A DNA stretch of 64,000 nt from Microbacterium sp. MPKO10 (GTDB lineage Bacteria > Actinomycetota > Actinomycetes > Actinomycetales > Microbacteriaceae). The stretch spans positions 28,740 through 92,739 of the forward strand of contig NZ_JAPCHX010000008.1 of the NCBI RefSeq assembly GCF_026107415.2, given 5' to 3'. The notes under the pieces are model-generated. The model worked only from the letters and a program-made list of their open reading frames with translations, did not search any database and had not been told where the DNA came from. Below, in pieces: positions 25,852-34,176 of the stretch. Positions within the stretch are counted from its first letter, which is position 1. Each line of letters starts with the position of its first letter. The translations under genes were made by a program, and so were the position numbers.

Positions 25852-26288
25852 CACGCCCCGGCTTCTGTGTCCATTGCCTGCTCGTACCCGAGCTCGAGCA
25901 GGGCCGCGCGAAGCTTCTCGGCCGCGGCATCCAGCACCGACTCGTCTTTCTCGAGATTGGCCTTGGTGAAGTCGAAGTCTGGCATTCCCCAGACCGGGGC
26001 CACGTGAATGTGCAGGTGCGGCACCTCGAAGCCGGCGATGACGACGCCGGCTCGCGGGGCGTCCCACGCCCGCTGCACACCCTGACCGATGGCCTGGGCG
26101 ACGTCGATGCACCGGCGCAGCGTGTCGCCGTCGGCATCCGTCCACCGGTCGACCTCGAGCCGCGGAACAACGAGCGTGTGACCGGGCTTCAGGGGAGAGG
26201 TGCTGAGAAACGCTGTGACCTCTGGGTCTTTCCAGACGAACCGCCCGGGCAGCTCCCCCGAGATGATGCGTGAGAACAGAGTTGGCAT
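25851..26288 (-). CDS. HIT-family nucleotide hydrolase/transferase
   Basis: A 145-residue cytoplasmic protein with the histidine triad HLHIHVAP near residue 98, and the family segments FSRIISGELPGRFVW and LKPGHTLVVPRLEVDRW. HIT proteins hydrolyse nucleoside phosphoramidates or AMP-lysine-like adducts. It is translationally coupled to the GMC oxidoreductase through TGATG, and transcribed from a MerR-type promoter in the gap before the MerR gene. Confidence 0.92.
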   Translation of the reverse strand: MPTLFSRIISGELPGRFVWKDPEVTAFLSTSPLKPGHTLVVPRLEVDRWTDADGDTLRRCIDVAQAIGQGVQRAWDAPRAGVVIAGFEVPHLHIHVAPVWGMPDFDFTKANLEKDESVLDAAAEKLRAALLELGYEQAMDTEAGA

Positions 26289-26440
26289 CGATCAATGTCC
26301 TTTCGTATGCGCTATCCCATGAATTCCGGATGCCGCTGGCGGCCACGCCCGGGGGGAACAGATTCACCTCTGGAGTGGTTGTTCCCATCGGAAGCTGGCT
26401 GCGCCGCTGCGACGCCCGGAGCGAGAACCGTTACGGTCAC

Positions 26441-26470
26441 CGTAGAACATGACGCTAGTGTCACGGTCAA
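26441..26470 (-). promoter_or_regulatory. MerR-type promoter of the HIT-GMC operon
   Basis: On the minus strand TTGACC (26465-26470) and TTCTAC/TCTACG (26441-26447) flank a spacer with the dyad TGACACTAGCGTCA. It matches the SDR promoter at 24088-24117. It lies in the divergent gap between HIT (start 26288) and the MerR gene (start 26543). Confidence 0.6.
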
Positions 26471-26542
26471 GCCCGAGCACGACGTCGGCTTCCGTATCAG
26501 GAGCAGTCAGGCTCGTCAGGAGCAGGCAGTGAGGAGCGAACA

Positions 26543-26944
26543 ATGCTGAGCATCGGAGCGGTCGCCGCCGCCGCGGGCGTCACGCCGCGTGTCGTTCGGT
26601 ACTACGAGCAGAGCGGCCTGCTGGCATCAGAGCGCACAGCGGGAGGTCAGCGCCGGTACCCCGAGTCGGCTATCGAGCGCGTCGAGTTCATTCAGCACCT
26701 GATTCGCGCCGGCCTCACCACAGAGGTGATTCGCGACCAGCTCTCGTGCGTGAACTCGCGCGTCGCGACGCCCGACACCATCGAGAAGCTCCGAGCGCAG
26801 CGGGAGCATATCGCGCGGCGCGCCGCCGAGCTGAACAGCATGGAGCAGCGAATCGCCGACCTCATCGATGCCGCGCACGACTCCATTTCGGCCGAGGATG
26901 CTGCCTCGGCGCACTCTCACATCGCTACGCGCGCTCGAGGGTGA
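26543..26944 (+). CDS. MerR-family transcriptional regulator
   Basis: A 133-residue regulator. The N-terminal winged helix is AAAAGVTPRVVRYYEQSGLL, with RRYPESAIERVEFI as the wing. It continues into the long dimerisation helix (about 75-115), with heptad-like KLRAQREHIARRAAELN. The short C terminus has no metal-binding Cys pair, so it probably senses an organic or redox signal. The two spacer dyads identify HIT-GMC and the SDR as likely targets. It overlaps the DUF4127 gene end by 20 bp, convergently. Confidence 0.88.
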   Translation: MLSIGAVAAAAGVTPRVVRYYEQSGLLASERTAGGQRRYPESAIERVEFIQHLIRAGLTTEVIRDQLSCVNSRVATPDTIEKLRAQREHIARRAAELNSMEQRIADLIDAAHDSISAEDAASAHSHIATRARG

Positions 26945-28442
26945 TCGCCACCTCGAAGCTGCGGCGCCACGGCAACGTCAGCGATGTGACAGACCAGTCG
27001 CCGCCGGGCAGCGACTCGCACAGCATCCTGTTCATGTCGTCGCGAATGACCGCGCAGGCGTGCTCGACCCGAGCGTCGTCGGCCAGCGGGAAGCGGTCGG
27101 GAAACAGGTCTGCCCCCTTCTCGCTGCGGATCACCGCCTGGTAGGCGTAGTCATCGAGCAGACGAGTCAGCAGCGCCCGACGTGATGCCTCGGCGTCGAA
27201 CCTGCCCGACGCACGCCCCGCTTCACCGGCGACGCACAGCGAGATGACGCTGCCGATAGTGTTGCCCGCCGTATTCCACGCGCCGAACGCCTCGAGACGT
27301 TCGAGCAGCCCCTCGGCGGCGAGACGCTTCAGCAGCTCGGCATCGGCGCCGTTCGGAAACCGCACGTCGGCGAGCGCGACGCGACTGCCCTCGTCGAGAG
27401 AGCGCCGCACCAGCTCGACCGTCGCCTCGGCGGCATCCAGATCAGGGGTCTCGGGGTAGCCGCGGAACATATCGTGCCGATCCGGATCGGGTGCGTGAAG
27501 CACGAGCACGACGTCGACATTCGCCGCGTCGGGCTCTCCGGCAACACGCTCAGCGCCAGCCGCGCGAATCTGCCTGTCGACGGAGCCGCCGAGAGGCCCG
27601 TTCTCGAACGGCGGCACCCGGTCGAACCCGCCGTCTTGCGCAGTGAGCGCGGCGAAGGTGGGGCGAACGCTGCTCTCGGCCGCGATCGCACGGGCAACGA
27701 GCGCCGCGCCCACTTCGTCTGCCCCGGGGTACATGAGCGTGTCACGCGCGCCGGGCAGAAAGCGCATCCAGTGCCGCAGCCACACCTGCTCGACCGAACC
27801 CGCGGCGAACGTCGCGGTGTCATCGGCCGTGATCGCGAGAAAGTCGAGAGTTCCCTCGCTACGCAGCAGCAGCGCGTTCATGTTGACCATGTGATTGCGC
27901 GCCCGGCGCGAGGCGTAATCGGTGAGGATGCCGTCTGGCACCTCGATCTGCGTGTCGATTCCGTCGGTCTCGGTGCGATCGAGCTGCTGATGCAGCGCAC
28001 CCCCGAGGGCGTGGAGGTCTTTGCCGTAGTCTTTCCAATAGTCAGGCTCTTCCGCATTGGAGTACGAGTTGCTCGCGCGCATCACGAGACTGACGGCGAA
28101 GATGGTGAGCTCGGGGCGCTGCCGCTTGATCTCACGCAGCACGTCGAGGCGCGCGATCACGTCGCGCACCGGGTCGTGCGATGTGCGGCTCGCGATCAGC
28201 CCGCCGTAGAGCAGCATGTCGACCGAGACGACGAGGTGCGTCGTGTCGGGGTCACTCGCCCGCTCGCGCAGCCATGCGGCCAGAGCATCCGTGTCTCCCT
28301 GCTCGCGATAGTTCGGCAGCATCGCGGCGTCGGGCACGTCGAGAGCGACACCGGCAACGTTCGCGACGTCTGCGGGAAGCAGCACATTGACGGGGCGGTC
28401 GTCGAGGGGAAGCAGGGCGATGCGGCGGCCGTGAGAGTTCAT
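26925..28442 (-). CDS. DUF4127-family protein
   Basis: A 505-residue cytoplasmic protein without signal peptide or membrane helices. RIALLPLDDRPVN at the start and FGAWNTAGNTIGSVIS near 395 are the DUF4127 marks; HLVVSVDMLLYGGLIASR and ADDTATFAAG are further conserved blocks. No function is established for the family. It lies 15 bp downstream of a GntR/UTRA regulator in the same operon, divergent from a Mal-type sugar importer and NanE. A catabolic role on an amino sugar or its conjugate is inference from that setting. Confidence 0.85.
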   Translation of the reverse strand: MNSHGRRIALLPLDDRPVNVLLPADVANVAGVALDVPDAAMLPNYREQGDTDALAAWLRERASDPDTTHLVVSVDMLLYGGLIASRTSHDPVRDVIARLDVLREIKRQRPELTIFAVSLVMRASNSYSNAEEPDYWKDYGKDLHALGGALHQQLDRTETDGIDTQIEVPDGILTDYASRRARNHMVNMNALLLRSEGTLDFLAITADDTATFAAGSVEQVWLRHWMRFLPGARDTLMYPGADEVGAALVARAIAAESSVRPTFAALTAQDGGFDRVPPFENGPLGGSVDRQIRAAGAERVAGEPDAANVDVVLVLHAPDPDRHDMFRGYPETPDLDAAEATVELVRRSLDEGSRVALADVRFPNGADAELLKRLAAEGLLERLEAFGAWNTAGNTIGSVISLCVAGEAGRASGRFDAEASRRALLTRLLDDYAYQAVIRSEKGADLFPDRFPLADDARVEHACAVIRDDMNRMLCESLPGGDWSVTSLTLPWRRSFEVAITLERA

Positions 28443-28457
28443 GGTGTCCTGTCTGAG

Positions 28458-29180
28458 TCAGCTGGAGAGTCGGTTGATCGAGAGGTCGTACGAGTAGCGG
28501 TCGCCCCGGTAGAGCGACTCGGCGTACTCGATCGCGCGGCCCCTCTGGTCGAAGGCGGTGCGCTGCACGTTGAAGGCGGGCGAGAACGGGGGAACCCGCA
28601 GCAGCTCGGCCGTCGGCTCATCGAGCACGACGGCGTGAATCGTCTGGTCGGCCCGTTCGGGGCGGATGCCGAAGCGGTCGCGCAGCTCGCGGTACAGCGA
28701 GTCTTCGTTCATGCCGTCGGCCAGGCCGGGAACGAGGGCGGCAGGCACATACGAGTGCTCGAGGCACATGGGCCGACCGTCGGCCGTGCGCACGCGCATG
28801 ATGTGCACTACCTCTTCGGCTGGGCTGAGACCCAGGGCAAAGCCGATGCGGCCGCCGGCCCCCTCGAGGGTGATCTGCGTCTCTGACGACCCGGGCGTGA
28901 GATCGCGAGCGAGCATGTCTTCAGAGAACGAGTGAAATTCGAATGTCTTGCTGATGCGCGGTTCGCTCACGAACGTGCCCGCACCCTGGATGCGGTAGAC
29001 GAGGTGATCCTTCTCGAGATCGTCGAGCGCCTTGCGCACGGTCACGCGTGTGACGCCCAGCTGCTCGGCGACCTCTCGCTCGGTCGGCAGACGCTGGTCA
29101 GGCTTCAGTCCGGCGGAAATGAGCTCGACGAGGTACTCCCGCACCTGAGTGTGCTTGGTCTGACGCGCTGGTCCCGACAC
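28458..29180 (-). CDS. GntR-family regulator with UTRA domain
   Basis: A 240-residue repressor of the HutC subfamily. The winged helix (AEQLGVTRVTVRKALDDLE, about 37-55) is followed by YRIQGAGTFVSEP and a UTRA ligand domain from about 80 (EEVVHIMRVRTADGRPMCL, QRTAFDQRGRAIEYAESLYR). UTRA domains of this type sense sugar phosphates such as GlcNAc-6-phosphate. Two TGGTnnnnACCA palindromes lie between it and the divergent importer operon. Confidence 0.92.
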   Translation of the reverse strand: MSGPARQTKHTQVREYLVELISAGLKPDQRLPTEREVAEQLGVTRVTVRKALDDLEKDHLVYRIQGAGTFVSEPRISKTFEFHSFSEDMLARDLTPGSSETQITLEGAGGRIGFALGLSPAEEVVHIMRVRTADGRPMCLEHSYVPAALVPGLADGMNEDSLYRELRDRFGIRPERADQTIHAVVLDEPTAELLRVPPFSPAFNVQRTAFDQRGRAIEYAESLYRGDRYSYDLSINRLSS

Positions 29181-29198
29181 CTGGGCTCCTTTGCAAAA

Positions 29199-29275
29199 TG
29201 GTTATGACCAATCTTGACGTGAGATGCACTTCTGTGTCAATATTCACAGCATCCGCTTCAATTGGTATGTACCAA
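29199..29275. promoter_or_regulatory. Two GntR-type operator palindromes
   Basis: TGGTTATGACCA (29199-29210) lies close to the GntR start. TTGGTATGTACCAA (29262-29275) lies upstream of the importer start at 29313. Both are perfect or near-perfect dyads with TGGT-N4-ACCA, as expected for a HutC-type GntR protein controlling both divergent operons. Confidence 0.65.
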
Positions 29276-29312
29276 ATCACTGTATGCCAGAGCCAAAGAT
29301 GGAAAGGGCACC

Positions 29313-30602
29313 ATGAAGAACAGCTTCTTCACCACCTCTCGCTCACGTCGCCTCGGCGTGATCGCGATTGCCACGACAGCAGCGCTCGCGCTCGCAGGAT
29401 GCTCGGGCGGGGGCGACGCAGACGGGCCGACGACTCTCAAGTTCTCGTACCTCTGGTCTGGCCCCGAGGCCGAGGTTCTCGAGACGATCATCGACGACTT
29501 CAACGACAGTCAAGACGAGATCGTCGTGAAGGGCGTCTCGAGCCCCGACCAGCAGAAGCAGCTCACCTCGATGTCGTCGTCGAATGGATCGTTCGACATC
29601 TCAGACAACTTCGGCGAGAACGTCGGCTCGTGGGCGGCCAAGGGCGTGCTCGCCCCGCTCGACGAGTACATCGAGTCAGAGAACATCGACATCGACGACT
29701 TCGCCCCCGCCGCACTCGAGCAGATGACGCACGACGGCCAGACCTACGCACTGCCCATCGCGGTGCACAGCTTCCAGCTGCTCTACAACAAGACGCTCCT
29801 CGACGAGGCCGGCGTCGAGCCGCCCACCACAATGGACGAGCTCGCGGATGCCGTCGAGAAGCTCACCGTCACCGACGACTCGGGCAAGATCTCGCAGATC
29901 GGCATCGGCGATGCGAACACGACGACGACGCTCACCACACTGGGCTTCGCGTTCGGCGGCTCGTGGAGCGACGAGAACGGCCCGACGCCCACCGACGCGG
30001 GCAACATCGAGGCAGTCGACTGGTGGCAGAAGAACGTCGTCGACCTCGTCGGCGCCGACAACCTCGCCGACTTCAAGGCAGGCGAAGGGCAGTACCTGTC
30101 GGCGGAGGACTCGTTCTTCAGCGGCAAGGCCGCGATGATCATCGATGGGGAGTGGCGCGCAGCATCCGCCTCTGAGGTTGCTCCCGATCTTGACTGGGGT
30201 GTCACCTCGATTCCCGCAGCGACGCCCGAGCTCGAGAACTCCACGCAGGTCACGTCGAGCACGCTCTTCATTCCGACAAACTCCAAGCACAAAGATGAGG
30301 CCGCGCAGTTTCTCGCGTACCTGCTGAGCCCCGAGGTCATGGAGAAGTTCAGCCTCACCCTCGGCAACCTCCCCGCGCGCACGTCGCTGCTCGACAGCGA
30401 TGCCTATGGTGATCTGCCGAACTTCGAGGTGTGGGGCGACGCCCTGACCAGCCCGAACGCGCAGTCGCTCTCGAGCGCACCGTATGGTGCCGAGTATCAG
30501 ACCGACCTCGGCAACGCATTCGATGATGTGGTGCGCGGCAAGTCGAACGCTGAGAAAGCGCTCGACTACGTGAAGTCGCGGTCGAAGAGCTACACGAGCT
30601 GA
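29313..30602 (+). CDS. Extracellular sugar-binding lipoprotein (family 1)
   Basis: A 429-residue ABC substrate-binding protein. The start at 29313 is followed by an Arg-rich N region, a hydrophobic segment and the lipobox LALAGCSGGG. The mature part has the family 1 solute-binding fold (LKFSYLWSGPEAEVLETII, YALPIAVHSFQLLYNKTLL, AAMIIDGEWR). This family binds oligosaccharides or amino sugars. The operon continues with two permeases and NanE; the ATPase must be encoded elsewhere (MsiK-type sharing is common in actinobacteria). Confidence 0.9.
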   Translation: MKNSFFTTSRSRRLGVIAIATTAALALAGCSGGGDADGPTTLKFSYLWSGPEAEVLETIIDDFNDSQDEIVVKGVSSPDQQKQLTSMSSSNGSFDISDNFGENVGSWAAKGVLAPLDEYIESENIDIDDFAPAALEQMTHDGQTYALPIAVHSFQLLYNKTLLDEAGVEPPTTMDELADAVEKLTVTDDSGKISQIGIGDANTTTTLTTLGFAFGGSWSDENGPTPTDAGNIEAVDWWQKNVVDLVGADNLADFKAGEGQYLSAEDSFFSGKAAMIIDGEWRAASASEVAPDLDWGVTSIPAATPELENSTQVTSSTLFIPTNSKHKDEAAQFLAYLLSPEVMEKFSLTLGNLPARTSLLDSDAYGDLPNFEVWGDALTSPNAQSLSSAPYGAEYQTDLGNAFDDVVRGKSNAEKALDYVKSRSKSYTS

Positions 30603-30609
30603 TCAACCG

Positions 30610-31575
30610 ATGTCGATGCTCACACGGCGGCGTTCTGAGGCACGCCAGACGGCGCGCGATCTCGCGCCGAAGCGCCCGCGCACGCGGCGCCGGTCATTCT
30701 GGATCGGCGTGGCGTTCGCGTCGCCCTTCATCGTCGGGTTTCTCGGGCTGTTCGCGTACCCGATCCTCGCGTCGGGGTACTACAGCTTCACCGATTTCAA
30801 CCTCTTCCAGTCGCCTGACTGGGTCGGGCTCGACAATTACGAGCAGATGGCGAACGACGACGTGTTCTGGAAGTCGCTCGCCAACACGCTCGTGCTCGCC
30901 GTCATGGGTGTGCCCCTCACCATCGCCATCGCGCTGGGTGGGGCGCACCTGCTCAACACTCCTATCAAGGGGCAGCCGCTCTACCGGGCCGTCATCTATC
31001 TGCCCTCGATCATCCCGATCGTCGTCGGAGGCTATCTCTGGCGGTGGCTGCTCAACACGCAGTACGGCTTCGTCAACTACTTCCTCTCGTGGTTCGGCAT
31101 CTCAGGGCCCAGCTGGCTGCAGGAGCCCGATTGGACGAAGCCGGCGATCGTGCTCGTCGTGCTCTGGACGGTCGGCGGCACCATGATCATCTACCTCGCC
31201 GCGCTCAAGGATGTTCCGCACGAACTCTATGAGGCGGCATCCATCGATGGTGCTGGCCCGTGGCGTCGCTTTCTCAACGTGACCTGGCCGACGGTCTCGC
31301 CTGTCACGCTCTTCCAGGTGATCGTGTGCCTCATCGCGTACCTGCAGATCTTCACCGAGCCATACGTGCTCGCGCAGGAACGCCTCAACAACATCAGCTC
31401 CGGCCCCGACCAGTCGATGCTGACGTATGCCATGTACCTCTACCAGAATGCGTTCGTGTACCTGAAGATGGGCTACGCCTCCGCCATGGCCTGGGTGCTG
31501 TTCATCGTCACGCTCATCGTCACACTCGTTGTGCTGGCCTCGTCGAAACGGTGGGTGCACTATGGCTCAAAGTGA
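30610..31575 (+). CDS. MalF-type ABC sugar permease
   Basis: A 321-residue membrane protein with six or so helices after a basic N terminus. It has the permease EAA loop EAASIDGAGPWRRFLNVTWP near residue 212. It forms the translocation channel with the MalG-type protein, whose start lies inside its last codons (14-bp overlap). Confidence 0.93.
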   Translation: MSMLTRRRSEARQTARDLAPKRPRTRRRSFWIGVAFASPFIVGFLGLFAYPILASGYYSFTDFNLFQSPDWVGLDNYEQMANDDVFWKSLANTLVLAVMGVPLTIAIALGGAHLLNTPIKGQPLYRAVIYLPSIIPIVVGGYLWRWLLNTQYGFVNYFLSWFGISGPSWLQEPDWTKPAIVLVVLWTVGGTMIIYLAALKDVPHELYEAASIDGAGPWRRFLNVTWPTVSPVTLFQVIVCLIAYLQIFTEPYVLAQERLNNISSGPDQSMLTYAMYLYQNAFVYLKMGYASAMAWVLFIVTLIVTLVVLASSKRWVHYGSK

Positions 31576-32452
31576 AACGCAGATCATGACGGATGCCGCG
31601 TCGCCGCGCGAGCTGCCGGCGACCAGGCGCACGCCGAAGATTCTCCGTCGGCTGCGGCAGCACGGTCTCGTCATCGCTCTCGCGCTGGTCTTCATCTTTC
31701 CGCTCTTGGTCATGATCTCGACGGCGCTCAAGTCTCCGCAGGATGTCTTCAGCTCACCGCCGACGCTGATCCCCAGCGAGTGGACGTTCAACAACTTCGC
31801 TACAGCGTTCGATCAGATTCCCGTGTGGCGCTACCTCGGCAACACCATGCTCGTCGCGGGGCTCAGCGTTCTCGGCACGGCGCTGTCGTGCCCACTCGTC
31901 GCGTACGCGCTGTCGAAGGTGCGCTGGGCGGGGGCGAAGCCGCTGTTCATCATGGTGCTCGCCACCATGATGCTGCCGCCGCAGGTGACGCTGATTCCGC
32001 TGTTTCTCATCTGGAACGGCGTCGGCGCGACGAACACCTATCTGCCGCTCGTGGTTCCGGCGTTCCTCGGCACCCCGTTCTTCATCTTCCTGATTCGGCA
32101 GTTCCTCATGAATGTGCCCGACGACCTTCTTGAGGCGGCGCGGCTTGACGGGGCATCCGAGCTGCGCACCTATGCCACCATCGTGCTGCCCATCGCCCGG
32201 CCGGCGATCGTCACGGCGGCGGTCTTCCAGTTCGTGTGGGCGTGGACCGACTTTCTCAACCCGCTCATCTACCTCAACGACGAGTCGACGTACACCCTGT
32301 CGATCGGCCTCTATGCGTTCTTCGGCGAGAACGACGTGGCGTGGGGCCCGCTCATGGCCGCGTGCACGATGTTCACCATTCCAGCGCTGATCATCTTTCT
32401 CATTGGCCAGAAGTTCTTCATCGGCGGCATCAGCGCAGGAGCTATCAAATGA
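31562..32452 (+). CDS. MalG-type ABC sugar permease
   Basis: A 296-residue permease with six predicted helices and the EAA loop LEAARLDGASELRTYATIV. The C terminus IGGISAGAIK is typical for MalG-type proteins. The start at 31562 overlaps the MalF-type gene. The stop overlaps the NanE start by 4 bp. Confidence 0.93.
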   Translation: MAQSETQIMTDAASPRELPATRRTPKILRRLRQHGLVIALALVFIFPLLVMISTALKSPQDVFSSPPTLIPSEWTFNNFATAFDQIPVWRYLGNTMLVAGLSVLGTALSCPLVAYALSKVRWAGAKPLFIMVLATMMLPPQVTLIPLFLIWNGVGATNTYLPLVVPAFLGTPFFIFLIRQFLMNVPDDLLEAARLDGASELRTYATIVLPIARPAIVTAAVFQFVWAWTDFLNPLIYLNDESTYTLSIGLYAFFGENDVAWGPLMAACTMFTIPALIIFLIGQKFFIGGISAGAIK

Positions 32453-33159
32453 CACACGACACCATCGCCCGGCTCGAGCACGGCTTCATCGCCTCGGTGC
32501 AGGCAGACGACGGCAGCCCGCTGCGCGACAGCCGCATGATCGCGGCGCTCGCGCAGGCGACGGTGCTCGGCGGTGCCAACGGGCTGCGCATCAACTCGCC
32601 AGAAGACATCCGCGCGGTGCGCGAGATCACCGATCTGCCGATCATCGGCCTGCACAAGGTGCCGGGCGAGAACCGCGATGTCATCACGCCGCTCGTCGAG
32701 CATGCCATTGCTCTTGCGCAGGCCGGTGCCGATATCATCGCCCTCGACGTGTCGCGCGAGCTGCGCGGCGGCGACCTCTCGATCATCGGTGCGGTGCGCG
32801 AGCTCACAGGCCTGCCCGTCATGGCCGACGTGTCGACGCTTGACGAGGGAACACGGGCGACGGATGCCGGTGCCGACGTCGTCGGCACGACGCTGTCGGG
32901 CTACACCCCGTATACGCACGGCGACACCGAAGCGCCTGACTTCGCGCTCATCGAGCAGCTCGTCGCCCGCGGCATCCGTGTCATCGCCGAGGGCCGCCTG
33001 CGCACCCCCGCCGACGTGGTGCACGCGCTCTCGCTCGGCGCCTATGCAGCGGTGGTGGGCCGCGCCCTCACAGACCCCCTCATCACGTCGGCCCGCTATG
33101 CGAGGGCTGTCACGGAAGCGCGTTCGGCAGCGGCATCCCGTGCTGTCTCGGGCAGTTAG
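32449..33159 (+). CDS. nanE: N-acylglucosamine-6-phosphate 2-epimerase
   Basis: A 236-residue TIM-barrel protein converting ManNAc-6-phosphate to GlcNAc-6-phosphate. Conserved blocks are GANGLRINSPEDI near the second strand, IIGLHKVPGENRDVITP with the catalytic-region Lys, VMADVSTLDEGTRATDAGAD and VIAEGRLRTPADV. It is coupled to the importer by an ATGA overlap. This ties the operon to sialic acid, ManNAc or muramic-type sugars. The partner kinase and deacetylase are not in the window. Confidence 0.9.
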   Translation: MTHDTIARLEHGFIASVQADDGSPLRDSRMIAALAQATVLGGANGLRINSPEDIRAVREITDLPIIGLHKVPGENRDVITPLVEHAIALAQAGADIIALDVSRELRGGDLSIIGAVRELTGLPVMADVSTLDEGTRATDAGADVVGTTLSGYTPYTHGDTEAPDFALIEQLVARGIRVIAEGRLRTPADVVHALSLGAYAAVVGRALTDPLITSARYARAVTEARSAAASRAVSGS

Positions 33160-33392
33160 CCGCGGCGCGCTCCGTTCCAAAAACCCCGAAGGCCTCCAAG
33201 ACTCGGCTGTGAAGTTTTCCCGCCCAGACTCGAATTTCGTGCGCGACGACGCGGCCGTACCAATCACTTTCGTGAGCGCGTCGCCTCCTACCCGGCTCGG
33301 GTTGAGACTCGCTCAGTAGGATGGCCGCGATGAGCGCGAACGTCGTTCGCGCGTCGCAACGTTGATGTGCGCGACCGAGAATCTAAGCGGCC
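33160..33392. other. Gap between nanE and the HAD phosphatase gene
   Basis: 233 bp with no convincing gene, strong hairpin or recognisable operator. It presumably holds the promoter of the HAD gene. CCAAAAACCCCGAAGG near 33177 is poly-A/C-rich but forms no clear stem. Confidence 0.4.
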
Positions 33393-34073
33393 GTGACGGC
33401 CGAGAACGGATATCCCGTGCGAAGTGACATTGGTGCTGTCGTGTTCGACTGCGATGGAGTGCTCGTCGACAGCGAAGTGCTGTCGTTGACGATCGGGCAG
33501 AAGGTTCTTGCCGACCTGGGGTGGGAAGCCGAGATGCCCACGCTCGTCGAGACATTCATGGGATGCTCGCACGAGTACTACATCGCGCAGATCGAGAAGA
33601 ACATCGGCCGCACGCTCGAGCCAGACTGGGCTGTGCCGTATGACCCGTGGTACGAGAAGGCGTTCGCAGAAGACCTTCGTGAGATCGAAGGCATCTCGCA
33701 CGCCCTCGACCGCATTGAGCTCCCCACGGCGGTGGCGTCGAACAGCATGCACGAGCGCATTCGCTCGTCGCTCACGACTGTCGGTCTCTTTGACCGCTTC
33801 GAGGGGCGCATCTGCAGCGCAGAAGACGTGCCGAACGGGAAGCCGGCGCCCGATGTCTACCTGAAAGCAGCCGAAACGCTGGGCGTGGCACCGGAGCGTT
33901 GCATTGCTGTGGAAGACAGCAAGTTCGGCGTGCAGGCGGCGCGTGCAGCGGGCATGACCGTGCTCGCCTACGAGACCGACATGACGCCCTCGGGCTGGTT
34001 CGACCGCCCAGACATCACGGTCTTCCGTTCGATGGCCGATCTCCCCGCCCTCGTCGACGAGCTCTCGAACTAG
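33393..34073 (+). CDS. HAD-family phosphatase (beta-phosphoglucomutase-like)
   Basis: A 226-residue HAD hydrolase. It has the nucleophile motif VVFDCDGVLVDS near residue 13, motif II Ser in AVASNSMHERI, the Lys of NGKPAPDVYLKAAE and the acidic motif VEDSKFGVQAARAAG. The alpha-helical cap between motifs I and II is of the phosphoglucomutase/sugar-phosphatase type. The start is a GTG at 33393, without a strong ribosome site; a GTG at 33417 is an alternative. A role dephosphorylating sugar phosphates from the upstream locus is possible. Confidence 0.88.
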   Translation: MTAENGYPVRSDIGAVVFDCDGVLVDSEVLSLTIGQKVLADLGWEAEMPTLVETFMGCSHEYYIAQIEKNIGRTLEPDWAVPYDPWYEKAFAEDLREIEGISHALDRIELPTAVASNSMHERIRSSLTTVGLFDRFEGRICSAEDVPNGKPAPDVYLKAAETLGVAPERCIAVEDSKFGVQAARAAGMTVLAYETDMTPSGWFDRPDITVFRSMADLPALVDELSN

Positions 34074-34131
34074 CGCGTCGCTGCCGTCAGGACCTCATCT
34101 CGACGACTGTGTCTGCCCTCAAGTGACGCGG

Positions 34132-34165
34132 TGCGCCGCGGCATCCTGTTGCCTGCCGCGGCGCA
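34132..34165. terminator. Bidirectional terminator
   Basis: TGCGCCGCGGCA (34132-34143) and TGCCGCGGCGCA (34154-34165) form a perfect 12-bp stem with a ten-base loop. It lies between the convergent HAD gene (ends 34073) and amidohydrolase gene (ends 34177). Confidence 0.75.
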
Positions 34166-34176
34166 TGCCGCAATCG

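Noticed and set aside
27474..28886. A 470-codon plus-strand open frame antisense to DUF4127 and the GntR gene
   Set aside because: No start context or motif; an antisense frame of two conserved proteins.
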